Shown here piece by piece: positions 1-7,521 of a stretch of 38,773 nucleotides of DNA (the stretch's first letter is position 1; every line of letters begins with the position of its first letter). The translations under genes were made by a program, and so were the position numbers. The stretch lies in assembly GCA_964458655.1 (NCBI GenBank), contig CAYWJT010000020.1:1-38773 (forward strand), read 5' to 3'. The DNA is from CAYWJT01 sp964458655 (GTDB lineage Bacteria; Acidobacteriota; Aminicenantia; Aminicenantales; Saccharicenantaceae). Under the pieces are notes generated by a model. That model saw only the letters and a program-made list of their open reading frames with translations, did no database searches and was not told the DNA's origin.

Positions 1-96
1 ATGGGCCAAAAGCGCGGCGGAAGCTCCCGCCCGGCGGCTGTCGATATCGATATGGATGAGCGACAAGAGCTGACCGATCACCGGAGGTTCACATGA
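1..96 (+). CDS. Possible 3' end of an upstream gene
   Basis: A reading frame is open from the window's left edge to a TGA at 94-96. The stop overlaps the start codon of the next gene in an ATGA arrangement, a coupling seen repeatedly elsewhere in this window. About 31 residues are visible, hydrophilic and without a recognisable domain. This could be the C-terminus of a gene lying mostly outside the window. An open frame of this length is also easily produced by chance in GC-rich DNA, so the ATGA overlap is the only positive sign. Confidence 0.3.
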   Translation: MGQKRGGSSRPAAVDIDMDERQELTDHRRFT

Positions 97-2495
97 AACG
101 AGCGCCTAACACCTTTGCCATCATGCTTCTCGCCTTCTCCGCGCTGGCCCTGACCATGACGGCAGGGGCGCAGGAAGCCCGGCAAGCCGGGCCGGCGTCG
201 GGAAAGAAGCCGTCCGCCGGCCTTGACATCGCGACCATGATGAAAGGCGAGGAGTTCGTTGGGACCTCGCCTTCGGGCCTGGCCTGGGCGGTCGACGGCA
301 AGACGCTCTATTTCCGCTGGAAAAGACCGGGCGCGGAACGGCAGGAACTCTACGCCGTCACGGCCGCCCGGCCGGAGCCGCGGCCGGTCAAGCAGGAGGA
401 GCTGCTCAAGCTTCCGGCCCTGCGCCAGGAGGCGGCCGGCCGGATGAGAACGGCCGGGTTCGGCGGCTTCGGCGCCGAGGTCGAGTTCGACCGCGACAGG
501 AAAAGGATGCTCGTCGTCCAGAACGGGGACCTTTTCCTGGTCGACCTCCAGACCGGGAAATCGCGCCAGCTCACGGCCCTGGCGGAACGCAAGAGCGGCG
601 CCTCCTTCAGCTTCGACGGCAAGAAGGCCGTGTTCACCATGGCCGAGAACCTCTATGCCATCTCGCTCGAGGACGGCTCCATCCGCCAGCTCACGGCTTT
701 CACCCGGCAAGCGCCGCCCCAGGAACGCCAGGCCGGCGAGATCGACAAGTGGTACGCCGACGAGCAGAGGAAGCTCTTCCGCGAGCTCCAGCGGCCGCCT
801 CAGTTCGGAGAGATGATGGCCCGGCGGGGCTCGGCGCTTCCCCAGCTTCCCCAGACGCCCCGCCTCAAGCCCTATTTCCTGAAGGATTCGGAGCGCGTCG
901 TCCGTCTGGAACTCTCTCCGGATGAGAAATACGTCCTCTTCGCCGTCAACAGAAGGCTCGAGGACCAGAAGACGACGATCGTCCCCAGTTACGTGACGCG
1001 TTCGGGCTACACCGAAACGATCGAGTCGCACGCCAAGGCCGCCTACGCCGAAGAAGGGACAGTCGCGGGTGTCGTCAGGGCCGAGACCGGCGACGTGACA
1101 TGGCTGGACTACGGCCAGGCCGAACGCCGCGTCTACCCCGGTTCGGCCATCTGGTCGCCGGACGGCCGGGAATGCCTGCTTTCGGCCCGCTCCGAGGACC
1201 GCAAGGACGAGTGGCTGTTCAGGCTCGACCCGGCGACCGGAAAGACGAGCGTTGTTTTCCAGGTCCATGACGAGGCCTGGGTCGGTCCGTTCGGCCTGGC
1301 CAATATCTTCTTCTGGCCCGACGGCAAGCGCGTGTCGTTCATCTCCGAAAAAGACGGCTACGCTCACCTTTACAGAGCGAACGTCGACGGCACCGGGCTC
1401 GAAGCGCTGACGAGCGGGAAATTCGAGGTCAGGCAGGCGGCGCTGTCAAAGGACGGAAAGCGCCTCTATCTCGTCACGAGCGAGGAACACCCCGGCGAGA
1501 CGCATTTCTACTGGATGCCGGCCGAGGGCGGCCGGAGGGTCAGGATAACGGACCTGCCGGGCCTGAACGAGGTCTCCCTCTCGCCAGACGAGACGACACT
1601 GGCGGTCCTCAACTCCCGGACCGACTCTCCGGCCGAGCTCTACCTGCAACCCAACAAGCCGGGCGCGCCGGCCAGGCGGATAACGGTCTCGACCACCGAG
1701 GCCTTCCGGGCCTATGACTGGGCCGAGCCCGAGGTCGTTTCCTTCCCGGCCAGGGACGGCGTCGAGGTCTACGCGCGGCTTTATCGGCCGGCCGTCCAGC
1801 ACCCGGCTCGGCCGGCCGTGATCTTCATCCACGGCGCCGGCTACCTGCAGAACGCCCACAAGGGCTGGAGCACCTACTTCAGGGAATACATGTTCCACAA
1901 CCTGCTGCTCGAGAAGGGCTACTACGTGCTCGACGTCGACTACCGGGGGAGCTCCGGCTACGGCCGCGACTTCAGGACAGGCATCTACCGCCACATGGGC
2001 GGCAAGGACCTAGACGACATCATCGACGCCGCCCGCTACCTCACGGCCAATCATCCGGTCGACCCGGCCAGGATCGGCTGCTACGGCGGTAGCTACGGCG
2101 GCTTCCTGACGCTGATGGCGATGTTCAAGGCGGCCGACGTCTTCAGGGCGGGGGCGGCCCTGCGTCCCGTGACCGACTGGGCCCATTACCATCCAGGCTA
2201 CACGGTCGACATTCTCAACCTGCCGCACAAGGATCCGGAAGCCTACCGGCAAAGCTCGCCCATCTACTTCGCCGAGGGCCTCAAGGGCGCGCTCCTCATC
2301 TGCCACGGCATGGTCGACACCAACGTCCATTTCCAGGATTCGGTCCGGCTCGTCCAGAGGCTGATCGAGCTCGGCAAGGAGAACTGGGAGCTCGCCGTCT
2401 ACCCGGTCGAGAACCACTCCTTCACGACGGCCTCGGCCTGGACCGACGAGTACAAGCGCATCCTCAAGCTCTTCGAAACCAACTTGAAGCAATAG
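93..2495 (+). CDS. Secreted S9 family prolyl oligopeptidase/DPP-type serine peptidase
   Basis: An 800-residue exported peptidase. Residues 1-27 form a signal peptide (basic start, hydrophobic core, cleavage expected near TAGA-QE). Residues about 50-560 are rich in WD40/PD40-like beta-propeller blades (repeated 'SPDG', 'S.DGKR' segments). Residues about 580-800 form the alpha/beta hydrolase domain. The nucleophile is S667 in GGSYGGF, and the likely acid and base are D742 (HGMVDTNVH) and H775 (ENHSF). Peptidases of this family cut short peptides, often after proline, in the periplasm or outside the cell. The ATG at 93 has a good GGAGG ribosome site six bases upstream. Length, propeller and complete triad fit the family's DPP/acylaminoacyl-peptidase branch; the exact specificity cannot be read. 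The following ABC genes are probably a separate unit. Confidence 0.95.
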   Translation: MKRAPNTFAIMLLAFSALALTMTAGAQEARQAGPASGKKPSAGLDIATMMKGEEFVGTSPSGLAWAVDGKTLYFRWKRPGAERQELYAVTAARPEPRPVKQEELLKLPALRQEAAGRMRTAGFGGFGAEVEFDRDRKRMLVVQNGDLFLVDLQTGKSRQLTALAERKSGASFSFDGKKAVFTMAENLYAISLEDGSIRQLTAFTRQAPPQERQAGEIDKWYADEQRKLFRELQRPPQFGEMMARRGSALPQLPQTPRLKPYFLKDSERVVRLELSPDEKYVLFAVNRRLEDQKTTIVPSYVTRSGYTETIESHAKAAYAEEGTVAGVVRAETGDVTWLDYGQAERRVYPGSAIWSPDGRECLLSARSEDRKDEWLFRLDPATGKTSVVFQVHDEAWVGPFGLANIFFWPDGKRVSFISEKDGYAHLYRANVDGTGLEALTSGKFEVRQAALSKDGKRLYLVTSEEHPGETHFYWMPAEGGRRVRITDLPGLNEVSLSPDETTLAVLNSRTDSPAELYLQPNKPGAPARRITVSTTEAFRAYDWAEPEVVSFPARDGVEVYARLYRPAVQHPARPAVIFIHGAGYLQNAHKGWSTYFREYMFHNLLLEKGYYVLDVDYRGSSGYGRDFRTGIYRHMGGKDLDDIIDAARYLTANHPVDPARIGCYGGSYGGFLTLMAMFKAADVFRAGAALRPVTDWAHYHPGYTVDILNLPHKDPEAYRQSSPIYFAEGLKGALLICHGMVDTNVHFQDSVRLVQRLIELGKENWELAVYPVENHSFTTASAWTDEYKRILKLFETNLKQ

Positions 2496-2505
2496 AGCCC
2501 CCGCC

Positions 2506-2535
2506 TTGACTTGGGCCCGGGATTTCGGCTAAATA
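2506..2535 (+). promoter_or_regulatory. Weak candidate promoter for the ABC transporter genes
   Basis: TTGACT (2506-2511) and an AT-rich TAAATA (2530-2535) are separated by 18 bp. They lie between the S9 peptidase stop and the ABC ATPase start. The -10-like element ends only 10 bases before the ATG at 2546 and there is no Shine-Dalgarno sequence, so a leaderless message is possible. The -10 match is poor. Confidence 0.3.
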
Positions 2536-2545
2536 GTGAAACAAC

Positions 2546-3463
2546 ATGGCGAAAGCTCTGGAGGTCCGGGAACTCAGGAAATCCTTCCGCGTGGGCTTCA
2601 TCCCGAAAAGGAAGGAGATCCTCCAGGGCATCGACTTCTCGGTGGAAGAGGGCGAGATCTTCGGCTATCTCGGCCCGAACGGCGCCGGCAAGACCACGAC
2701 CATAAAGTGCATCATGGGTCTGATCTTCCCCGACTCCGGCTCGGTCAGGATCTTCGGCCAGGACCACCTGTCGCACCGGGCCAGGGAGTCCCTGGGCTTC
2801 CTGCCCGAGAACCCCTATTTCTACGACTACCTGACGGCCGAGGAGTTCCTGGGCTTCTGCGCCGACCTGTTCGGCCTCGACAGGGACGAGAAAGCCGGCC
2901 GCATCGCCCGCCTGCTCCGGCTGGTCGGGCTGGAACGGGCCGCGGCCGTCCAGCTGCGCAAGTTCTCCCGAGGCATGCTCCAGCGGGTGGGCCTGGCCCA
3001 GACCCTGATCAACGATCCCAGGCTGGTCGTCCTGGACGAACCCCTGGGCGGCATGGATCCCATCGGCCGCAAGGAGCTCCGCGACATAATCGTCCGCTTC
3101 AAACACGAAGGCAAGACCGTCTTCTTCACTTCGCACATACTCCAGGACATCGAGATGATCTGCGACCACGTGGCCATCATCGTCGGGGGCCGGATAGTCA
3201 GGCACGGAGCGCTCCAGGACCTGATCTCGGAGAAGATACTCTACACCGAGATCGCCGTCTCGGGCGTCCCGCCGGCCGAACTCGGCGGCTACGGGGAGAG
3301 CGTTTCGGTCCAGGGCGACCGGGTCCTGCTCAAGGTCTACGAGGAGGCCAAGGTCGACCCGGTCATCGAGCTCGTCCACCGGAGAAGGGGCCGCATCCAT
3401 TCCCTGAGCCCGAGGACGGAGACCCTCGAGGACATCTTCGTGGAGACGGTGGGCAACAGATGA
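2546..3463 (+). CDS. ABC transporter ATP-binding protein (ABC-2 exporter type)
   Basis: A 305-residue ATPase that would power the permease encoded next. The Walker A loop GPNGAGKT is at residues 43-50. The signature region is the FSRGMLQRVG variant, Walker B is LVVLDEP followed by a D-loop (GGMDP), and the switch histidine lies in FTSHIL. The C-terminal extension after about residue 225 is typical of CcmA/NatA/NosF-like exporters. Its stop overlaps the permease start by ATGA, so translation is probably coupled. Start choice: the ATG at 2546 puts the family's usual 'ALEVRELRKSF' at the N-terminus, although no Shine-Dalgarno is visible. The substrate is unknown. Proximity to a prepilin peptidase does not by itself link it to secretion. 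Confidence 0.95.
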   Translation: MAKALEVRELRKSFRVGFIPKRKEILQGIDFSVEEGEIFGYLGPNGAGKTTTIKCIMGLIFPDSGSVRIFGQDHLSHRARESLGFLPENPYFYDYLTAEEFLGFCADLFGLDRDEKAGRIARLLRLVGLERAAAVQLRKFSRGMLQRVGLAQTLINDPRLVVLDEPLGGMDPIGRKELRDIIVRFKHEGKTVFFTSHILQDIEMICDHVAIIVGGRIVRHGALQDLISEKILYTEIAVSGVPPAELGGYGESVSVQGDRVLLKVYEEAKVDPVIELVHRRRGRIHSLSPRTETLEDIFVETVGNR

Positions 3464-4224
3464 AAGCACTGGCCATCGCCGGCATCACCTTCAAGGAAGC
3501 CAAGAGGGACCGGGTCCTCTACCTGTTGTTCTTTTTCGCGGTAGTCGCCATCGCCTCCTCGCGCGTCCTGGCCCTGCTGACGGTCGGCGACCGGGTCAAG
3601 ATCATCAAGGACGTCGGCCTCGCCTCGCTCAACATCTTCGGCGTCCTCATGGCCGTCCTGATGGGCACGGGCCTGGTCTACAAGGAGATCGACAAGAAGA
3701 CCATCTTCACCCTGCTCTCCAAGCCCCTCCACCGGGCGGAATTCCTGTTCGGCAAGTTCCTGGGCCTGGCCTTCACGCTGTTCATCATGACGACGGCCAT
3801 GTCCCTGATATTCCTGGCCGTGGTCTTCGCCCACACCCTGAGCCTGGACTGGCGGCTGCTGATCGCCATCGCCTACATCTACCTCGAACTGCTCGTCATA
3901 ACCGCCCTGGCCATCCTCTTCTCGACCTTCGCCTCCCCCATCCTGAGCTCCATCTTCTCCCTGTCTTTCTATCTGATAGGGCATCTCACCTGGGGCCTCG
4001 AGCTGCTCATCAAGAAAGCCCGGACGGCCGCGGGCAGGACGGCGCTGCGTGCCCTCTACCTCGTGCTGCCGGACCTCGAGAACTTCAACTTCAAGACCGA
4101 GGCGGTCCATAACCTGCCCATACCGTCGGGCATCTTCCTCTGGTCGTTCCTCTACGCCCTGTGCTACACGGCCTTCCTGCTCGCGCTGGCGGTGCTCGTC
4201 TTCAGGCGCCGGGATTTCATCTGA
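3460..4224 (+). CDS. ABC-2 type permease
   Basis: A 254-residue integral membrane protein forming the channel partner of the preceding ATPase. About six hydrophobic segments are visible: roughly residues 19-40, 54-72, 100-125, 133-155, 160-180 and 228-247. A conserved cytoplasmic loop (KEIDKKTIFTLLSKPLHR) follows the second segment, as in NosY-like ABC-2 permeases, and the protein ends with the family's usual RRRDF tail. The open frame extends further upstream, but the ATG at 3460 overlaps the ATPase stop (ATGA) and gives the normal family length, so it is preferred. The transported substrate is not known. Confidence 0.93.
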   Translation: MKALAIAGITFKEAKRDRVLYLLFFFAVVAIASSRVLALLTVGDRVKIIKDVGLASLNIFGVLMAVLMGTGLVYKEIDKKTIFTLLSKPLHRAEFLFGKFLGLAFTLFIMTTAMSLIFLAVVFAHTLSLDWRLLIAIAYIYLELLVITALAILFSTFASPILSSIFSLSFYLIGHLTWGLELLIKKARTAAGRTALRALYLVLPDLENFNFKTEAVHNLPIPSGIFLWSFLYALCYTAFLLALAVLVFRRRDFI

Positions 4225-4253
4225 CGCGCGGGACAACCTGAGGTGAATTCAGC

Positions 4254-5120
4254 ATGAAGGCGGCGAGACAGGCACCAGGAAGAAAGGCCCCGGCCCCGCT
4301 CCTGCTCTTCCTTATCGTCAGCCTGGGCCTGTCCGTCGCGCTCAAGGCCAGGACCGACGTCATCGTCCGCGGCAGACTGCCCGGCTCCTCGATCATCTAC
4401 ATCCCTTCCGGCAAGTTCCTCAAATACGCGACCTTCGGCTATTCCTGCCTGGCCGCCGACCTGGTTTACCTCTGGTCCATCCAGTACTACGGCACGCCGA
4501 CCATCGACGACCGCTTCAAGCATCTGGACCACGTTTACGGCATCATCAGCGAGCTCGACCCGCTCTACGCGGACCCGTACGAGGTCGGCGCCCTGATCGC
4601 GGTTTACGACGCGCGCGACCCCCGGCTGGCCCTGAAGATCCTCGACCTGGGCGCGGAAAAGAACCCGGCGAACTGGGTCTTCCCTTTCAACGCCGGCCAC
4701 GTGGCCATGATGCAGATGAAAGACTTCGAGCTGGCCGAGAAGTATTTTGAAAAGTGCCTGGCCATACCGGGAGCCCCGCCCTTCGTCGCCCGGCTCAGGG
4801 CCAACGCCATATTCCGCAAGGGCGACACCCAGACGGCCTGGGAAACCTGGCTCGACATCTACAACACCGCCCCCGACGAAACGACCCGGAAGATCGCGTC
4901 GAACCACCTTTACAACATCAAGCAGTCCGTGGACACCGCCGCCCTGGCCGAGGCGGTACGCAAATACAGGGAAAGATACGGGCGCCTGCCGGCCGGATTG
5001 GAAGACCTGCGCCGGACCGGCATCGTCCCGGAGATACCCAAGGACCTCGACGGTCAGGACTATGTCTACGACCCGAAGACCGGAGAGGTGAAAGCGCCGG
5101 TTATACCATGGAAACGCTGA
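4254..5120 (+). CDS. Membrane-anchored TPR-like protein with pseudopilin-type C-terminal tail
   Basis: A 288-residue protein of unknown function. Residues about 14-32 form one hydrophobic anchor after a basic start. Residues about 60-215 are helical with TPR-like character (LYADPYEVGALI, NPANWVFPFNAGHVAMM, FELAEKYFEKCL). The last 50 residues (ALAEAVRKYRERYGRLP, then a YVYDPKTGEVKAP end) closely resemble the C-terminal tail of GspG-type pseudopilins. There is no class III prepilin leader, so it is not itself a pilin. The stop codon lies 13 bp inside the prepilin peptidase gene, which suggests a shared message. A role in pilus or secretion assembly is an inference from that neighbour and the tail. 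The start has a GAGGTG-like site nine bases upstream. Confidence 0.75.
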   Translation: MKAARQAPGRKAPAPLLLFLIVSLGLSVALKARTDVIVRGRLPGSSIIYIPSGKFLKYATFGYSCLAADLVYLWSIQYYGTPTIDDRFKHLDHVYGIISELDPLYADPYEVGALIAVYDARDPRLALKILDLGAEKNPANWVFPFNAGHVAMMQMKDFELAEKYFEKCLAIPGAPPFVARLRANAIFRKGDTQTAWETWLDIYNTAPDETTRKIASNHLYNIKQSVDTAALAEAVRKYRERYGRLPAGLEDLRRTGIVPEIPKDLDGQDYVYDPKTGEVKAPVIPWKR

Positions 5121-5887
5121 CCGTCGCGCTGATCGTCGTCTTCGGCCTGGTCTGGGGAAGCTTCCTCAACGTCGTCATCCACCGCCTGCCCAGGGGCATG
5201 AGCCTGCTGCGGCCGGCCTCCTCCTGCCCGGCCTGCGGCGCGCGCATCAAGCCGTACGACAACATCCCCCTGTTTTCCTACCTCGTCCTCGGCGGCAGGT
5301 GCCGGAAATGCCGGGCCCGGATATCGCCGGTCTACCCGCTGGTCGAGGCCCTGACCGCAGCCTGCCTGGTCCTGGTCTATTTCTCGTCCGGCCGCGCGGT
5401 CGACCTGGAGTTCGCGGCCGGCGCCCTCTTCGCCAGCGCCATGATCGCGCTCGGGTTCATAGACTATTTCCACCAGATCCTGCCCGACGCCATCACCCTG
5501 CCGGGCCTCTTCCTGGCCCTGGCCTATTCCTTCTTCCGGGACGACCTGAGCTTCCGAGGCGCCCTGGTGGGCGCGGCGGTCGGGGCCGGTTTCCTGCTCT
5601 TCGTCTACGGCGCCTACTTCCTCATCAGGCGCCGGGAAGGCCTGGGCATGGGCGACGTCACCATGCTGCTGCTCATCGGGGCCTACCTCGGCCTGCCGCG
5701 GACCATCCTTACCCTGATCCTGGCTTCGCTCGTCGGTTCCCTGGTCGGGATCTACCTCATCAGACGGCGCAGCAAGAACCTGCAGTTCGAGCTGCCCTTC
5801 GGGACATTCCTGGCTCCGGCGGCCTTCATCGCAGCGCTCTGGGGGACTAGGATCATCAACGCCTACCTGGCCATGTTCAAGCGCTGA
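5108..5887 (+). CDS. pilD: Prepilin peptidase / N-methyltransferase
   Basis: A 259-residue inner-membrane aspartic protease that removes the leader of type IV prepilins or type II pseudopilins and usually N-methylates the new end. The N-terminal GSFLNVVIHRLPRG and two CxxC pairs (C40/C43, C65/C68) mark the methyltransferase domain. The catalytic aspartates are D119 (FIDYFHQILPD) and D183 (GLGMGDV). Seven to eight membrane segments are visible. I chose the ATG at 5108, which lies 13 bp inside the previous gene, because it starts the family's first helix exactly. The enzyme probably serves the pilus/secretion operon at 13.5-21 kb. Its pilin substrates are not in this window. It converges on tilS with 20 bp between the stops. 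Confidence 0.95.
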   Translation: METLTVALIVVFGLVWGSFLNVVIHRLPRGMSLLRPASSCPACGARIKPYDNIPLFSYLVLGGRCRKCRARISPVYPLVEALTAACLVLVYFSSGRAVDLEFAAGALFASAMIALGFIDYFHQILPDAITLPGLFLALAYSFFRDDLSFRGALVGAAVGAGFLLFVYGAYFLIRRREGLGMGDVTMLLLIGAYLGLPRTILTLILASLVGSLVGIYLIRRRSKNLQFELPFGTFLAPAAFIAALWGTRIINAYLAMFKR

Positions 5888-5907
5888 GAGTTCGGACCGG
5901 CCGGATT

Positions 5908-7386
5908 TCAGGATGTTTTCCGGCGGAGACCTTTCTCCTCCTTTTTCCGCGGACTCCCGACCGGCCGCGCCTCATCGCCCGGCTGCGCCTTCTCCACCAT
6001 GAACACCCGCTTCGTGCCGGGCCTGACCTTGGCTTTCTCGGCCGCGGGCAGCCCCGGGATCCAGATTATCTCGCCGCCAGACGTGAAGACCGGCCGCCGG
6101 TCGCGCTCGGCCCGGGCGACGCCTCTGGCCCTGAGAAGCTCCTTGACCTTCTTCCCGCCAGGTGCGCCGAACGGACGGTAGCGGTCGCCCGGGCGGCGGT
6201 TCCTGATGACGAGCGGGAAGCGCAGCGCGGCCCGGTCGAAAAAGGCCCGCCGCGAATCGTCGAACTTGAGTCCCGCCGGACCAGGGTTCAGGAAGGTCTC
6301 TCCCCGGAACCTGGCTCCCGCGGCTGCAACCTCGACCTCGCCGTCCCCATCCCACTCCATCGAGAAAGGCCGCGGAAGCGCCGGCTTTTTACAGAGCGGC
6401 CTGACCATGCCGGCCTCCCGCTTGAAGCTCAGGCCTCCCGCGACCTGCGTTTCCCGACCTTCGCGGAGCTTTAACAGGCGGTCCACGTCCGCGTAGGAAA
6501 TACCGCTGAGGTCGCCTTTTACTTCCCTGATGAACTCCCTGACCACCCGCCTGCCCATGGCCGCGGGCAGCAGCCCGAGAACCCGGGCGTCCAGGGCGCC
6601 GGCTTTGCCCGAACCGCTCACGAGCGCGGCGCTCACCTCTCGAGAAAAGCCGTCCATAAGGCTCTCCTCTTCCCGGACGATGTCCGCCAGCCGGGCGATG
6701 TGCTCCACGACGCGCCGGCCGCAGTTCCTTTCGAGTTCCGGCAGAAGCTCGCTCCGGACCCGGTTGCGGATGAACCTGCGGTCCAGGTTGGACGCGTCGA
6801 GCCTCCACTCCAGGCCCTCCGCCGCCAGGAATTCTTCTACCTGCGGGCGGGTGAGTCTGAGAAGCGGCCGGATGACCGGGCAGGGGTCGTCGTGGATGAC
6901 AGGCGCTATGCCGGCCAGTCCGCGCAAGCCCGTGCCCCGGACGAGCCTGAGGAGGAGCGTTTCGGCCTGGTCGTTCATGGTGTGGCCTGTGGCGATCTTG
7001 GTGGCGCCCAGCTTCCGGGCGGCCCGGCGCAGGAAATCGTACCTTAGCCGCCGGCCGGCCTCCTCGAGGTTGAGCTTGCGCTCACGGGCGAATTTCCTGA
7101 CGTCAGCCCGGCCGGCGACGAAACGCAGGCCGTGTCTCTCGGCGAGGCCGGCGACGAAGGCCTCGTCCGCGTCGGCCTCCGGTCTCAGCCTGTGATTGAA
7201 GTGGGCCACGAGGACCTCGACGGGAAGCTCCGCGCCCAAGCTCAAAAGCAGATGTAAAAGGGCGACCGAGTCCGGCCCGCCGGAGCAGGCCGCCAGGACC
7301 CGGTCTCCGGGGACGAGCAGGCCTTCTTCTTCAACGGCCCGCTTGAAGGTCTCGAAGGCGGGACGGCCGGGTTTATGGCTGGGCAT
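5908..7386 (-). CDS. tilS: tRNA(Ile)-lysidine synthetase TilS
   Basis: A 492-residue enzyme that attaches lysine to C34 of tRNA-Ile(CAU), changing it from reading AUG to reading AUA. The PP-loop SGGPDS is at residues 35-40. The adjacent signature ATGHTMNDQAETLLLRL, the central substrate-binding region and the C-terminal TilS domain (VIRNRRPGDRYRPFG, then a GGKKVKELL segment) are all present, so the enzyme looks intact and full length. The ATG at 7386 lies only 14 bases after a tRNA with a CAU anticodon on the same strand, so both probably share the promoter at 7487-7515. The C-terminal 25 residues are basic and low in complexity. Confidence 0.96.
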   Translation of the reverse strand: MPSHKPGRPAFETFKRAVEEEGLLVPGDRVLAACSGGPDSVALLHLLLSLGAELPVEVLVAHFNHRLRPEADADEAFVAGLAERHGLRFVAGRADVRKFARERKLNLEEAGRRLRYDFLRRAARKLGATKIATGHTMNDQAETLLLRLVRGTGLRGLAGIAPVIHDDPCPVIRPLLRLTRPQVEEFLAAEGLEWRLDASNLDRRFIRNRVRSELLPELERNCGRRVVEHIARLADIVREEESLMDGFSREVSAALVSGSGKAGALDARVLGLLPAAMGRRVVREFIREVKGDLSGISYADVDRLLKLREGRETQVAGGLSFKREAGMVRPLCKKPALPRPFSMEWDGDGEVEVAAAGARFRGETFLNPGPAGLKFDDSRRAFFDRAALRFPLVIRNRRPGDRYRPFGAPGGKKVKELLRARGVARAERDRRPVFTSGGEIIWIPGLPAAEKAKVRPGTKRVFMVEKAQPGDEARPVGSPRKKEEKGLRRKTS

Positions 7387-7400
7387 TTACGGCACGGGAA

Positions 7401-7474
7401 TGGCGGCGGAGGGATTTGAACCCCCGACACTGCGGATATGAGCCGCATGCTCTGACCAACTGAGCTACGCCGCC
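7401..7474 (-). tRNA. tRNA-Met (CAU anticodon), elongator type
   Basis: The 74-nt sequence folds into a complete cloverleaf. It has a 7-bp acceptor stem (GGCGGCG/CGCCGCC), a D arm GCTC/GAGC, an anticodon stem TGCGG/CCGCA around the loop CTCATAT (anticodon CAT), and a T arm around TTCAAAT with one G-U pair. The discriminator base is A and CCA is not encoded. The GGCGGCGTAGCTCAGTTGG start and GTCGGGGG T-stem resemble elongator tRNA-Met of many bacteria. A CAU anticodon is also used by the lysidine-modified tRNA-Ile2, the substrate of the enzyme encoded next, but G4-C69 and G5-C68 do not match the C4-G69/C5-G68 pairs reported for E. coli tRNA-Ile2. Confidence 0.95.
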
Positions 7475-7486
7475 GTCCGGCAAAAG

Positions 7487-7515
7487 ATTGTAGCCGATTG
7501 GCGGGAGCGAGTCAA
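7487..7515 (-). promoter_or_regulatory. Sigma-70 type promoter for the tRNA-tilS unit
   Basis: On the minus strand, TTGACT (7515-7510) is followed after 17 bp by TACAAT (7492-7487). Both match five of six consensus bases. The expected start of transcription is about six bases before the tRNA 5' end. This is the best housekeeping promoter in the left half of the window, as expected for a tRNA gene. Confidence 0.7.
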
Positions 7516-7521
7516 CGAGGC

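Noticed and set aside
7401..7474. Naming the tRNA as tRNA-Ile(CAU), the direct TilS substrate
   Set aside because: The acceptor stem lacks the C4-G69/C5-G68 pairs described for tRNA-Ile2, and the body resembles elongator tRNA-Met. Adjacency alone is not enough.
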